Shown here piece after piece: positions 1 through 9,071 of a stretch of DNA of 64,000 nt. The stretch comes from Deltaproteobacteria bacterium. GTDB taxonomy: Bacteria; Myxococcota_A; UBA9160; UBA4427. The notes under the pieces were generated by a model. It searched no databases. It saw only the letters and a program-made list of their open reading frames with translations, and was not told the DNA's origin. The stretch is from positions 62,001 through 126,000 of the forward strand of contig JAJDAN010000089.1 in NCBI GenBank assembly GCA_029261855.1, in the 5' to 3' direction. Position numbers and translations under genes: made by a program. Numbering within the stretch: position 1 is the first letter of the stretch; each line of letters begins with the position of its first letter.

Positions 1-653
1 TCATGGTTCTCGAGACCATGTGAGTACTGAACGGTCACCATCAGTATGGTGGAGCTTCCGGTCATTCCCATGTCCAGATAGGTCATGTAGGTCGTCTGGC
101 CGAACATGGGATTGAGCTTCGGATCGTGGCTCTGCGATCGGGACCATTTCGGGTCGACGGCGAAGAGCGGAGCGATCCGCGCCACCAGGTCGGCGGCGAC
201 CGCCTCCCGATTCGCGAAGGGCACATCGAAGTTGAAGGTCACATAGCGCTGGTCCGAGGTCGCACTCGGAATCACGACGACCTGTTCCCAGTAGCGGCCC
301 GCCGCGTCAGGGATGCTGACCGTCACGTGACGAGCGCCGCCCGCGGCCGCCTCTGCGATCCGCAACAGCTCCAACTTGCTCTGTGACTGACTGAGGAAGT
401 CCCCCTTCATCCAGTTCTCGATCATCGTCGTCTGCTCGGCTTCCGAGAAGGGGGCGGCCTGGATCGCAACGAAGTCCTGCGCCTGCGTGGCGAGGACTTC
501 GACGACCGCAGCACGAACCGGGTCGGATCGATCCGCGGCGGCGATGACCTTGTCGACGCCACCGGTGTACGAAGACATACAAGCCGAGAATGCGAAGACG
601 ACCAGAAGCAGGACGGATGTTCGATTCCGGCAAAGGCGAGACAATGGATTCAC
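1..653 (-). CDS. Putative lipoprotein of unknown function (C-terminus beyond window)
   Basis: The frame is open from a GTG at 653 to the window edge, so at least 217 residues are present and the C-terminus is missing. A GGAG lies about 11 bases before the GTG. The N-terminus has arginines, a hydrophobic stretch (LLLVVFAFSAC) and a lipobox-like FSAC, which predicts a lipid-modified periplasmic protein. After it come a long helical-looking segment (residues about 35-90) and beta-rich sequence with repeated aromatic residues. I do not recognise the family. It has no ATG near the true start, so ATG-only gene calling would miss it or choose a wrong frame. It runs in the same direction as the next two genes but lies about 100 bases downstream of them. 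Confidence 0.7.
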   Translation of the reverse strand, partial: MNPLSRLCRNRTSVLLLVVFAFSACMSSYTGGVDKVIAAADRSDPVRAAVVEVLATQAQDFVAIQAAPFSEAEQTTMIENWMKGDFLSQSQSKLELLRIAEAAAGGARHVTVSIPDAAGRYWEQVVVIPSATSDQRYVTFNFDVPFANREAVAADLVARIAPLFAVDPKWSRSQSHDPKLNPMFGQTTYMTYLDMGMTGSSTILMVTVQYSHGLENH

Positions 654-755
654 GCGAGAAGTTCTCCAGGTTCAGCAGTGTTGGGTTGCGGAGCAGCACG
701 GGACACTACCGGCTCTGTAGGGCGGGGCCTACCCCCTGCCCTCCCGATTTCGCGG

Positions 756-1775
756 TCAGTTCACCGTCAGCCGACTCGCGCTCCGATTCCTGGCCCAGTC
801 CGAATGCGTGTTCTGAAAATACTCCGGGCGCTCGTCGAGCACGCGAGTCTCGAGCCAGAGCCGCTTGAGGTGGCGCACCGAACCCGCGCGTCGGTCGTCC
901 TGGTAGGCGGTTCGCCCGTGCATGACGTGGTAGTTGTTGATGAACTGCATGTCGCCGGGGACCAGGTTCATCGCGACGTGGTACCGGGGGTCCTCCGCCA
1001 TTTCGACGACCCGCGTCAGCGCGCGCTTCGCATTTTCCGTGAGACGCGGGGCATCTTCGTGCCGCTGGGACGCCAGGGTGTACGGCGGAATGCAGCGCAC
1101 GAAGAGCCGATCGTTGCATTCCGTGAAGATCGGCACCGTGTACCAGCCCTTCCCCCCCTTCGGTTGCTCTCCTCGAAAGTCGAACGGCTGGGGCAGGTAC
1201 AACTCCGCGGCAAGCTCGGGGGCCTCGCGCACGAGTTGATTGTGGATCGACACGGAATTGGCGACAGTCGAGAGACCGCCCTCGATTCCGTTATGGAGAC
1301 ACAGCAACCCGACCAGGTCGGAGCCGTCGGTGTGGAATGGCAGTCCGATTCCCCCGAGTTCGTTTCCACGCGCTTCGGGGTCGTCCGGGGCGCGCCCCTG
1401 ATCCGTCACGTCGCCGAGCATGTGGCCGTGCTTGTTCTGTGCCCATGGCGTGCCGAGATGCATCCCGATCCCCCAGTAGAGCATCTCCATCTCTGCCTGG
1501 TCGTAACGCGCTCGGTCGATCCCGCGCAGCCGCACGAAGCCCCGGCCATTGATGAGTTCGTCTTCGATGCGGGCGAGACGGGACCTGAGCCCGCCGAGTG
1601 GAAAGTCCTTCTGTTCGACGTCGAGCACATCTGTCGCAACCGAGAGCGCATGGCGCAGCGCTTCGTCGAGTTCTTCGGCCTCACTCTGAGTCAGCACTTC
1701 GGTCCATTGCGATTCGTCCGCAACATCGTCAGCCGTCCACTCGCAGCGGGATTCCAGGATCCGGGGATCGTTCAT
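756..1775 (-). CDS. TauD/TfdA-family Fe(II)/2-oxoglutarate dioxygenase
   Basis: A 339-residue protein of the TauD/TfdA or clavaminate-synthase-like superfamily. These enzymes couple 2-oxoglutarate decarboxylation to substrate hydroxylation at a non-haem iron. The iron site is visible as H148-T-D150 within a PFHTDGSD segment, with a distal H286 in an MHGRTAYQDD segment. A basic stretch follows (R297 to R305) of the type that binds 2-oxoglutarate. The start at 1775 is preceded by AGGAG, and only two bases separate it from the stop of the upstream amidohydrolase, so the two are almost certainly co-transcribed. The pairing suggests that an amide-containing natural compound is hydroxylated and hydrolysed. 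The substrate is not predictable from the sequence. Confidence 0.85.
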   Translation of the reverse strand: MNDPRILESRCEWTADDVADESQWTEVLTQSEAEELDEALRHALSVATDVLDVEQKDFPLGGLRSRLARIEDELINGRGFVRLRGIDRARYDQAEMEMLYWGIGMHLGTPWAQNKHGHMLGDVTDQGRAPDDPEARGNELGGIGLPFHTDGSDLVGLLCLHNGIEGGLSTVANSVSIHNQLVREAPELAAELYLPQPFDFRGEQPKGGKGWYTVPIFTECNDRLFVRCIPPYTLASQRHEDAPRLTENAKRALTRVVEMAEDPRYHVAMNLVPGDMQFINNYHVMHGRTAYQDDRRAGSVRHLKRLWLETRVLDERPEYFQNTHSDWARNRSASRLTVN

Positions 1776-1777
1776 GA

Positions 1778-3535
1778 TCACTCCTGTGTCCGAAGGGTCG
1801 GTGACGACGTGGCGCCCCGGACGAGACGCCCCGGCAATGCGCCGGTTGCTTCGCCCTCTTCGTAGGTGACGACTCCGGAGACGATGGTGTAGCTGTAGCC
1901 GTCGGCTCCCTGCATGAGCCGACCACCGCCCGCCGGGAGGTCGCGCACCATCTCCGGCTCGTGCAGCCGCAAGGCGTCGTAGTCGAAGACGATGATGTCC
2001 GCCTTGTAGCCCGGCGCGAGCAGGCCGCGGTCGCAAAGCCCGACTGCACGCGCCGTATCCTGGGTATGCCACTTGACCACGGTCTCGAGCGGCAGCCGCT
2101 CGCCGCGCTGACGATCGCGAGCCCAATGGGTGACCATGTGCGTCGTGAAGCTCGCGTCGCAGATGGAGCCGAGGTGCGCGCCGCCATCGCCAAGCCCCAG
2201 GACCGTGTGCTCGTCTTTCATCATTTCGAGTGAGGGATCGAGCGACCCCTGGGCGTAGTTCATGAACGGGAAGTAGAGGAAGTTGCGGCCACCGTTCTCG
2301 AGCAGACGGTCGTAGGCGAAGCCGGCAGCATCGACACCGGCGCGTTCGGCCTGAGCTCCAACACTCTGACTGGGATCCTGCTCGTAGTCCGGCGGATCTC
2401 CCAGGACGAAGGTCTTTCCAAACTGCAGCAGCGCCTTGGCTCCCGGCGAAACACGCCCCTGCGCCACGTCATCCAGGATGGCCTGGCGCAGTTCCGGCTG
2501 ACGCAATGCTTCGATCTTCTCTTCGAATGGCAGCTTTCGGACCTTCTGGAATGCAGCCGTGCCAATGAAGGGGTTGAGCGTCGTCTCGAAGCTCAGCATC
2601 AGTCCGACGGGCCGCCCCGCAACCTGCGCTGTCAGCGGAAGCCCTTGATCGTTGGCATGGCGGAGCCACGCGAGGAGGCCACGCCAGGCATCGGGGCTCG
2701 CGTCGGACTGCGCAAGCGAGATGGACAGCGGACGCCCAGACGTGCGCGCCAGGTTTTCGAGCAGAGCCAGCTCGGTTTCTCGCTCTTTGAAGTCGCTCAC
2801 GAACTGAAGCACGCCGCGCTTGGTATCGCCGAGGGCGCCGGCAATCCCCAGCAGCTCGTCTTCGGCCGCCGTGAGCGACGGCGTCGGCTTGCCGTCACTG
2901 GTGCGGTGGTTGAGGGTTCGCGATGAAGAAAAACCGATGGCTCCGGCGAGCATGGCCTCCCGTGTGATCTCGGCCATCTTCGCGATGTCGTCGGGGGTCG
3001 CCGCTTCCAGATTCGCGCCTCTCTCCCCCATCACATATACGCGGAGGGGGCCGTGGGGAAGCTGTACGGCGAGATCGATGTCGTGGGGCTTCGCCTCGAT
3101 GGCATCGAGGAACTCGGGAAAGGATTCCCAGTTCCAGGAAAGTCCTTCGGTGAGCACGACGCCCGGAATGTCTTCCACGCCTTCCATGAGTCGGACGAGC
3201 ATTTCGCGGTCGTCCGGGCGGCACGGCGCGAAGCCCACACCGCAATTGCCCGTCACGACAGTGGTCACCCCATGCCAGCTCGACGGCGTGAGACGCTCGT
3301 CCCACGTGGCCTGGCCGTCGTAATGGGTGTGTACATCGACAAAGCCCGGCGCGACGATCAGACCGCGAGCGTCGATTTCCTTCACGCCCTGGCCGGGGAC
3401 CTCGCCGACGCAAGCGATTCGCCCATCCCGAACCGCGACGTCGGCTCGCATGGCCGGGCCACCGCTGCCATCGATGACCGATCCGCCCCGGATGACCAGA
3501 TCCCACGCTTCCGCTCGGTTGCCCGTCGCCGGCAT
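1778..3535 (-). CDS. N-acyl-D-amino-acid deacylase-like amidohydrolase
   Basis: A 585-residue cytosolic metal-dependent hydrolase of the amidohydrolase superfamily, D-aminoacylase / dihydroorotase-like type. The N-terminal beta sandwich (about residues 10-60, DLVIRGGSVIDGSG) leads into the metal motif VDVHTHYDGQ at about residue 67. The C-terminal part has LGLGDGGAHLGSICD (the catalytic Asp region) and the returning sandwich with KADIIVFD. This layout is usual for N-acyl-D-Glu/D-Asp deacylases, which have about 480-580 residues. It is the first gene of a two-gene operon with the dioxygenase and is divergent from the TetR gene at 3588 across 52 bases, so TetR control is likely. D-amino-acid specificity is not proven; relatives act on other cyclic or acyl amides. 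Confidence 0.83.
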   Translation of the reverse strand: MPATGNRAEAWDLVIRGGSVIDGSGGPAMRADVAVRDGRIACVGEVPGQGVKEIDARGLIVAPGFVDVHTHYDGQATWDERLTPSSWHGVTTVVTGNCGVGFAPCRPDDREMLVRLMEGVEDIPGVVLTEGLSWNWESFPEFLDAIEAKPHDIDLAVQLPHGPLRVYVMGERGANLEAATPDDIAKMAEITREAMLAGAIGFSSSRTLNHRTSDGKPTPSLTAAEDELLGIAGALGDTKRGVLQFVSDFKERETELALLENLARTSGRPLSISLAQSDASPDAWRGLLAWLRHANDQGLPLTAQVAGRPVGLMLSFETTLNPFIGTAAFQKVRKLPFEEKIEALRQPELRQAILDDVAQGRVSPGAKALLQFGKTFVLGDPPDYEQDPSQSVGAQAERAGVDAAGFAYDRLLENGGRNFLYFPFMNYAQGSLDPSLEMMKDEHTVLGLGDGGAHLGSICDASFTTHMVTHWARDRQRGERLPLETVVKWHTQDTARAVGLCDRGLLAPGYKADIIVFDYDALRLHEPEMVRDLPAGGGRLMQGADGYSYTIVSGVVTYEEGEATGALPGRLVRGATSSPTLRTQE

Positions 3536-3570
3536 GTCGCTCCTCCTCGCCCTTGAGGCCGGCCAACATA

Positions 3571-3594
3571 CTTGCTAACCATCACGCATGCAAG
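3571..3594. promoter_or_regulatory. Inverted repeat between divergent amidohydrolase and TetR genes
   Basis: CTTGC at 3571-3575 and GCAAG at 3590-3594 form a 5-base inverted repeat with a 14-base spacer, overlapping the TetR start. Its place in the 52-base divergent gap makes it a candidate operator for the TetR gene. The arms are short and could occur by chance. Confidence 0.3.
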
Positions 3595-4322
3595 AGGATA
3601 TGACTGCAACAAAAGGAGTTCCCGGGGGGCGACGGCGCGCTGAGCCACGGCTCAGCCAACACGAGCGAACTGCCCGAACCCGCCGGCGCCTGCTCGAAGC
3701 CACCCTCGAGTTGGTCGCCGATCGCGGCTACGACCGCACCAGTCTGGCAGCCATCGGCGAGCGCGCCGGCTACAGCCGTGGCGTCGTCAATCATTGCTTC
3801 GGATCGAAGGCAGCCCTGCTCGCCGAACTGGTGACGTTCATGTTCGAGCGCTGGGACCACACGAAGCTTCGACCAGCGCTCGAAGATCGAGTCGGCGTAG
3901 AGGCACTCGTCGCCACCGTGAACGCGGTTCGTCGCCAGGCCCAGGAGAATCCGGTCGAGCTGCGCGCCTTCTATGCCCTTCTGTTCGAAGGCCTGGGCCC
4001 GATTCCGGAACTCCGACCGCGCATCGTCGAGTTTCATCGCCTACTTCGTTCCGAGACTGCGCGCTTGATCGCGCTCGGAATCGAGGCGGGCAACGTCCGA
4101 ACAGCAATCGATGCCAAGGCTCAAGCGGGACTCTTCGTCGGTGCGTTTCGCGGTGTCATGTATCAGTGGTTGCTCGACCCGGACGACGTCGACCTCGATT
4201 CTCTGCTCGATGAGCAGATCCGCATGATCGAATCGGCACTAAGTCCGAGTGCAGGTCCGAGTGCAGGTCCGAGTGCAGGTCCAAGTGCAGGTCCAAGTGC
4301 AAGCCCAAGCGCGACGCGCTGA
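3588..4322 (+). CDS. TetR-family regulator with Ser/Pro/Ala/Gly repeat tail
   Basis: A 244-residue TetR/AcrR-type repressor. The helix-turn-helix occupies about residues 28-75 (ARTRRRLLEATLELVADRG, then LAAIGERAGYSRGVVNHCFG, the classic recognition helix). The ligand-binding and dimer domain follows to about residue 215. The last 26 or so residues are an unusual run of six (S/G)PSA tetrapeptides encoded by a 12-base tandem repeat. I use ATG 3588; ATG 3600 is an alternative with AGAGG close in front. It is divergent from the amidohydrolase/dioxygenase operon, which it probably controls. It ends 19 bases before the sulfatase start, so it may be cotranscribed with that gene. Confidence 0.85.
   Translation: MQEDMTATKGVPGGRRRAEPRLSQHERTARTRRRLLEATLELVADRGYDRTSLAAIGERAGYSRGVVNHCFGSKAALLAELVTFMFERWDHTKLRPALEDRVGVEALVATVNAVRRQAQENPVELRAFYALLFEGLGPIPELRPRIVEFHRLLRSETARLIALGIEAGNVRTAIDAKAQAGLFVGAFRGVMYQWLLDPDDVDLDSLLDEQIRMIESALSPSAGPSAGPSAGPSAGPSASPSATR
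4242..4313 (+). repeat. 12-bp tandem repeat, six units, inside the TetR gene
   Basis: Consecutive 12-base units start at 4242, 4254, 4266, 4278, 4290 and 4302. Units 2 and 3 are identical (GGTCCGAGTGCA), units 4 and 5 differ from them by one G-to-A change, and the last is degenerate. The reading frame gives (S/G)PSA six times. Such a repeat can change copy number by slippage without shifting frame, altering only the length of the regulator's tail. Confidence 0.95.
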
Positions 4323-4341
4323 CCCGGAGACCTCGCAACTG

Positions 4342-6084
4342 ATGCTCTTGCGCGCTTTGTTCATCTTGGGCCTCTTGATCCTGCCCTCTCGCGCCCTCGC
4401 GACGCAGCCGAACGTGGTCTTGATCCTGGCGGACGACATCGGCTTCAGTGACTTCGGCGCCTACGGGAGCGAAGTCTCGACGCCCAATATCGACGCCCTC
4501 GCGGACCGCGGTGTGATCTTCTCGAATGCTCACACGTCACCCATGTGTGCATCGTCGCGGGCGATGCTGATGACCGGCGAGTCGAGTCACCGCGCCGGAG
4601 TCGGCAACCTGCCCGAGTTCACGCCCCCGGATTGGACCGACCACCCGAGCTACCTCGGCCACCTCGCCCCCGACGTCACCACCATTGCCGAACGCCTGAA
4701 ACCCATCGGTTACGACACCTACATGACCGGCAAGTGGCACCTCGGCCACGCGCCCGGGACGCTCCCGAGTGACCGGGGCTTCGACCGCACCTTCATTCTG
4801 GACGCGACCGGCGCCGACAACTGGGAGCACCGGTCCTACCTGCCCTTCCAAGAAGCGCCGTGGTTCGAGGACGGCGAGCCGACCCAACTCCCTGACGACT
4901 TCTACTCGTCGGAGCACCTCGTCGACAAGATGATCGAGTACGTCGGCGAGCGTGACGACACGATGGCGCCGTTCTTCGCCTATCTGGCATTTCAGGCCGT
5001 CCACATCCCGGTGCAAGCACCCCGCGAGTTCACGCAGAAGTACCTGGAGACCTACAAGGGGGGTTGGCACGAGCTTCGCGAGCGACGCCGCGCGGCCACG
5101 GTCGAGAAGGGTTTGATTCCGGCTGGTGCTCCCATCCGACCGATTCCAGAAAAATTCAGGAAATGGGATGAACTCAGTCCCGATGAGCGCGCCATGCTGT
5201 CGAGGAGCATGGCCGTCTACGCCGGCATGATCGAGGCCATGGATTTCAACATTGGCCGCTTGATCGAACACTTGAAACGAATCGGCCAATACGAGAACAC
5301 TGTCTTCATCGTCACGTCCGACAACGGCGCCGAAGGTTCCGACCCCATGGCGCTCGCAACGATGCGACTGTGGATGCCGACAAGCGGCTACAGCCGCGAC
5401 CTGGAAACCCTGGGCGAACGCGGGAGCTATTCATACATCGGCCCCGAGTTCGCCAACGCGGCCTCTTCACCGGGTGCATGGTTCAAGTTCAACTCGACGG
5501 AAGGTGGAATCCGGGTTCCACTCGTCATGGCGGGTCCGGGCGTGAACGAACGCCGAGTCGAACAGGGCATGACTTATGTCACCGACATCGCTGCGACGAT
5601 CTACGACTTCGCCAACTCGGCACCCCTGGCACCGGACGAGATGGCGGGACGCAGCCTTCGGCCGGTGCTCGAAGGCGAGACGCGCAGCGTCTACGGCGAA
5701 AGCGACGTGATCGGGCAGGAGGCAGCCGGCCACGCGGCCCTGTTCCAAGGCGACTACAAGATCACGCGGGTCAACCCGCCTCAAGGGGATCGCCAATGGC
5801 GTCTGTACGACCTGGCAAGAGACCCCGGCGAGACGCGTGACCTGGCAGCAGAACAACCCGAACGCTTCCAGACGATGATCGCCGCGTACAAGGCCTGGGT
5901 CGAGGCCAACCATGTCATCGAAGTGCCCGACGACTACACCCACGTCAATCAGATGGTCTCGAACTTCTTCGCGTATCAGAGAAGGGAGCACCCGTGGATC
6001 CTGGCAGCGCTAGGGGTGTCGGCGCTCGGGATCCTTGGGGGGGTCCTGGCCGGGCTCCGGTCACTCGCGCGACGGATGACCTGA
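4342..6084 (+). CDS. Exported sulfatase (arylsulfatase-like)
   Basis: A 580-residue type I sulfatase that hydrolyses sulfate esters, probably in the periplasm. The start at 4342 is chosen because GGAG lies 12 bases upstream and a signal peptide begins at once (LLRALFILGLLILPSRALA). The metal-binding pair D31-D32 (LILADDIG) and the catalytic signature C69-A-S-S-R73 are present; Cys69 would be converted to formylglycine. Typical signatures have Pro or Ala two residues after Cys, here Ser71. GKWHLGH and SDNGAEGS, the further active-site segments, are intact. The C-terminus carries a hydrophobic helix ending in RSLARRMT, suggesting membrane anchoring. No formylglycine-generating enzyme is encoded nearby. 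Confidence 0.9.
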   Translation: MLLRALFILGLLILPSRALATQPNVVLILADDIGFSDFGAYGSEVSTPNIDALADRGVIFSNAHTSPMCASSRAMLMTGESSHRAGVGNLPEFTPPDWTDHPSYLGHLAPDVTTIAERLKPIGYDTYMTGKWHLGHAPGTLPSDRGFDRTFILDATGADNWEHRSYLPFQEAPWFEDGEPTQLPDDFYSSEHLVDKMIEYVGERDDTMAPFFAYLAFQAVHIPVQAPREFTQKYLETYKGGWHELRERRRAATVEKGLIPAGAPIRPIPEKFRKWDELSPDERAMLSRSMAVYAGMIEAMDFNIGRLIEHLKRIGQYENTVFIVTSDNGAEGSDPMALATMRLWMPTSGYSRDLETLGERGSYSYIGPEFANAASSPGAWFKFNSTEGGIRVPLVMAGPGVNERRVEQGMTYVTDIAATIYDFANSAPLAPDEMAGRSLRPVLEGETRSVYGESDVIGQEAAGHAALFQGDYKITRVNPPQGDRQWRLYDLARDPGETRDLAAEQPERFQTMIAAYKAWVEANHVIEVPDDYTHVNQMVSNFFAYQRREHPWILAALGVSALGILGGVLAGLRSLARRMT

Positions 6085-6173
6085 CCGAGCTTGGAGTCGC
6101 GCCACCACTTGGATGAGAATGCGACGCGGTGAACCCGTCCCGGCGTACCGTTGATCGGGGCTAGGCTGTTGCG

Positions 6174-6701
6174 GTGACCCAGCGAACCCGGCGGATGCGA
6201 GCCTGGTGGTTCCCGGCGGCGCTCTGCGTCGTGATCCTCGCGAACGGGTTGCTCGCGTTCCGCTACGTCCGTGAGCTGGGTCCGATGGCGACCTACCGGA
6301 TCACGGCCAGGTCCGACGACTCGCTGGCGGCAGCGGTCCCCGCGCGGCCGGCCGCGTTCGGCACGATGATCCGCCAGCTGCTGGCCATCCAGTCCTCTCT
6401 GGGCGGCGCCGTGTTGATGGTCCCGACGGACCTCTCCCTGAACGCGACGAGCCTGCAGCTCTTCGCCCGGCTCGAGATCCAGCAGGAGCGCCGGGCGCCG
6501 ATCGACCCAGGCGTCGCCGACGAGCTGGAGGCCGAGTCGGACCCGGCGCATCTGCTTCTGGCGGGACGCAGGCTCTACGTCGCGCGAGATCTCCGGCCGC
6601 CGTGGACCGCCCCGCTCCACCTGATCGAGGCCCATGGATCGCCGCGGTTGTTCGTCGTGTCGGGGGCCCGGCTCGACCGGCTCGGCGGTTCGGTTCGATG
6701 A
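6174..6701 (+). CDS. Single-span membrane protein of unknown function
   Basis: A 175-residue protein starting at GTG 6174. One transmembrane helix is visible near the N-terminus (WWFPAALCVVILANGLLAF) after a basic leader, followed by a mostly soluble domain that would lie outside the cytoplasm. No family is recognised. Its stop overlaps the ATG of the next gene as ATGA, so the two are translationally coupled, and it probably forms a complex with the polytopic product of that gene. Confidence 0.65.
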   Translation: MTQRTRRMRAWWFPAALCVVILANGLLAFRYVRELGPMATYRITARSDDSLAAAVPARPAAFGTMIRQLLAIQSSLGGAVLMVPTDLSLNATSLQLFARLEIQQERRAPIDPGVADELEAESDPAHLLLAGRRLYVARDLRPPWTAPLHLIEAHGSPRLFVVSGARLDRLGGSVR

Positions 6702-8146
6702 CCGAGGCCGTGCTCCACGCGCTGCTGTTCGGCCTGGGGCTGACCTACACCTTGCCCGCCTCCCGGGAAACGGGCCTGCCTTTTGCGGTCGCTGCCGCGT
6801 ACCCGGTAGGCCTGCTGCTGTGGGTCGTCGCGATGCTCGCGTCCCTGGTCGCGCCGGTCTCGCTCTTCCCCGCCGCGCTCACTGTCGGTCTCGCGCTGCT
6901 GGCCGGCGTCGGGCTCGCGCGCACGCTCTCGACCCTGAGGCAGACCCGGGGCGGCGCGCTCGGCCGCCTCGCTGCGGGTTGCGCGGGCTTCCTGCTGGCC
7001 GCGATCTTGTTTAGCGAGCTGAACCTCGCTGTCCTGACCGTCGACTCGTTCACCTACATCGGAGCCGGCCGCAGCCTGGCGACCTTCGCCGACCCGAGCG
7101 CGCTGGCGGGTGTGCTGACCAACGTCGGCGTGTTCCAGGTCCTCGTGCAGAGCGCATCGATCCCGATCGGCGTTCCGTACCTGCACGCGGCATCCCCCTT
7201 GCTCGCCGTGTCGGGAATCGCCTGCTTCGTGGTGCTGGGGCGGCGAGGCCGGCTCGCTCTCGGCGACGCGCCGGACCCGGGAAGAGGGCCCTGGCGAGAG
7301 ACGGCGATCGTAGTCCTCGCCGCCGTGGCGATGGCGTCGCCCTACTTCATGGTCGCCCAGGCCCTCTACGTGCACACCAACTACGCCGCCGCGATCTATC
7401 TGCTGCTGGCGTGTGCGACGTTCTGGCTTGCGGAGGTGGAAGACCGGGACGCCTGGCTGCCGTTCGCCTTCGCGTTCCTGGTGGCGTTCTCCCTGCAACG
7501 GCTCGAGCTTCCCGTCTATGGCGCCCTGTTCGCCGCCATCGCCTGCGCCGAGACCTCGCGTCAGAGCCGTTGGCTCAGGTGGGGGCCGTGGCTCTTCGCT
7601 CTCGTGATCGTTCCCTGGTACGCCTACCTGTCGACACTCTCGTCCGAGGAGACACGCCTACTCGCTTGGGACCGCGCCCTGTTCGTGATGACCGGCGTCG
7701 CGGCTCTTCCCGTGGTCGCGCATCTCGTTCGCAGCGGGGTCGCCCGGCACCTGCGTCCCTGGCTTGCCCCTTGCGCGGTCGGGCTTCCCCTCGCCGCCGT
7801 GGTCGCCAGCGTCGCGTTCGTTCCCGAACGCATGGAGAAGACGTTCAGTGGCCTCGTCTCCCACTTCATCCATCCGGCCTGGGGCGTCACGTGGCTCGCG
7901 ATCCTGCTGTTGGGCATTGCGACCCTGCGCGCCCGGCCGATTCCGCTGGGACGTCTCTTCAGCCACGGCGGCGCCGCTTCACTGTGCCTGATCGCGTTGA
8001 CGGGTGCGGCCCGGGCCGGCGGCTACCACGGCGGCCTGACGGATTCGGGCAACCGCATGCTCACGCACCTCGTCCCCGTGGCCTTCTTCTTCTTCGCGGT
8101 GTCGCTCGGCCGTGCGCGCGCCGGGCACGAACCCTCGTCGCGCTGA
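6698..8146 (+). CDS. Polytopic membrane protein of unknown function
   Basis: A 482-residue protein with roughly 10-12 hydrophobic segments spread over its full length. The layout, with an aromatic- and Asp-rich loop after the third segment (LTVDSFTYIGAGRSLA), resembles GT-C-type integral membrane glycosyltransferases, where an Asp in the first outer loop is catalytic. No diagnostic motif is certain, so this is only a suggestion. The start is the ATG overlapping the stop of the preceding gene. No lipid-carrier or polysaccharide genes lie beside it. It ends 56 bases before the end of the convergent AraC gene. Confidence 0.7.
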   Translation: MTEAVLHALLFGLGLTYTLPASRETGLPFAVAAAYPVGLLLWVVAMLASLVAPVSLFPAALTVGLALLAGVGLARTLSTLRQTRGGALGRLAAGCAGFLLAAILFSELNLAVLTVDSFTYIGAGRSLATFADPSALAGVLTNVGVFQVLVQSASIPIGVPYLHAASPLLAVSGIACFVVLGRRGRLALGDAPDPGRGPWRETAIVVLAAVAMASPYFMVAQALYVHTNYAAAIYLLLACATFWLAEVEDRDAWLPFAFAFLVAFSLQRLELPVYGALFAAIACAETSRQSRWLRWGPWLFALVIVPWYAYLSTLSSEETRLLAWDRALFVMTGVAALPVVAHLVRSGVARHLRPWLAPCAVGLPLAAVVASVAFVPERMEKTFSGLVSHFIHPAWGVTWLAILLLGIATLRARPIPLGRLFSHGGAASLCLIALTGAARAGGYHGGLTDSGNRMLTHLVPVAFFFFAVSLGRARAGHEPSSR

Positions 8147-8202
8147 GTTGCTCGAACCCTGACCTGCGCCTGCTCACTGCTCGTCGAAGCCCAGGATGCG
8201 CT

Positions 8203-8991
8203 TCAAGGTCGTACAGCCCCGCGGAAGTACCGCGCCGGGGTGGTTCCCATTGCTCGGCGAAACATCGCGATGAACGCGCTCGGCGTCTCGAAGCCGACGT
8301 CGAGGGCGGCAGTCGTCACGGAACTGCCTGACGCCAGGACTTCGAGGGCACGCAGGAGCCGAGCTTGCTGCTGCCATCGCCCGAACGTCATGCCCACTTC
8401 GCTCGACCACAGCCGCTCGAGGGTGCGCTCGCTCGTTCCCGCGACCTTCGCCCATGCTCCAACCGATCTCCGGCGCGACGGGTTCTCGCGAAACGCGGAG
8501 GCGACCTTGCTGGCCCGGGGGTCCTGCGGCATCGGAAGGTGCAGCGGCGCGGTGGGCGCCGCCTCGAGTTCGTCGAGCAGGACCCCCACCAGCCGCGCCT
8601 CGGGGCTCGACTCCGCCCACGTTCGGGGAAACTCGAAGAAGCGCGCAATGCAGGCTCGAAGCAGCGCAGAGACCTGAACCACGCAGCAACGCGTGCTCGA
8701 GAGAGGAGCCTCCGACGAGCGAACGTAGAGGGTCCGCATTCTCACCTCGCCGGTCATGCGAATGCTGTGGGTGACGCGCGCCGGGACCCAAACGGCACGC
8801 TCCGGCGGCACCACCCAGGCACCATCGTCCGTCTCGACGGTCATCACCCCCTCGGTCGCATAGATGAGCTGAGCAGAGTCGTGCCGGTGCGGGATGATGA
8901 AGGAGCCGTGCTCCTGCTCCTCCGCGCGCCCCAGAACGGCCGCCGGCAGCTCGATCTGGACCATCGGAGACGATTGACGGTTTTCGGACAT
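8203..8991 (-). CDS. AraC-family transcriptional regulator
   Basis: A 262-residue regulator. The N-terminal half is a cupin-like effector domain (IPHRHDSAQLIYATEGVM, then WVVPPERAVWVPA), as in the AraC subgroup that senses small molecules through a metal-free cupin. The C-terminal 100 residues contain the double helix-turn-helix (VGAWAKVAGTSERTLERLW and VTTAALDVGFETPSAFIAMFRRAMGTTPARY). It is divergent from the SDR/MOSC pair at 9072, so control of that pair is plausible. The effector is unknown. Confidence 0.88.
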   Translation of the reverse strand: MSENRQSSPMVQIELPAAVLGRAEEQEHGSFIIPHRHDSAQLIYATEGVMTVETDDGAWVVPPERAVWVPARVTHSIRMTGEVRMRTLYVRSSEAPLSSTRCCVVQVSALLRACIARFFEFPRTWAESSPEARLVGVLLDELEAAPTAPLHLPMPQDPRASKVASAFRENPSRRRSVGAWAKVAGTSERTLERLWSSEVGMTFGRWQQQARLLRALEVLASGSSVTTAALDVGFETPSAFIAMFRRAMGTTPARYFRGAVRP

Positions 8992-9071
8992 TTGTTGTCA
9001 GTATACGCCCAGACAACCCGATCTGGAGCGTCGATATTCCTGGCCACGGCGGAAGGAAGGAGCGTCATCCC

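Noticed and set aside
4249-4341. An upstream in-frame start for the sulfatase inside the TetR repeat
   Set aside because: It would add a Gln-Val repeat before the signal peptide; ATG 4342 has its own GGAG and leads straight into the signal peptide.
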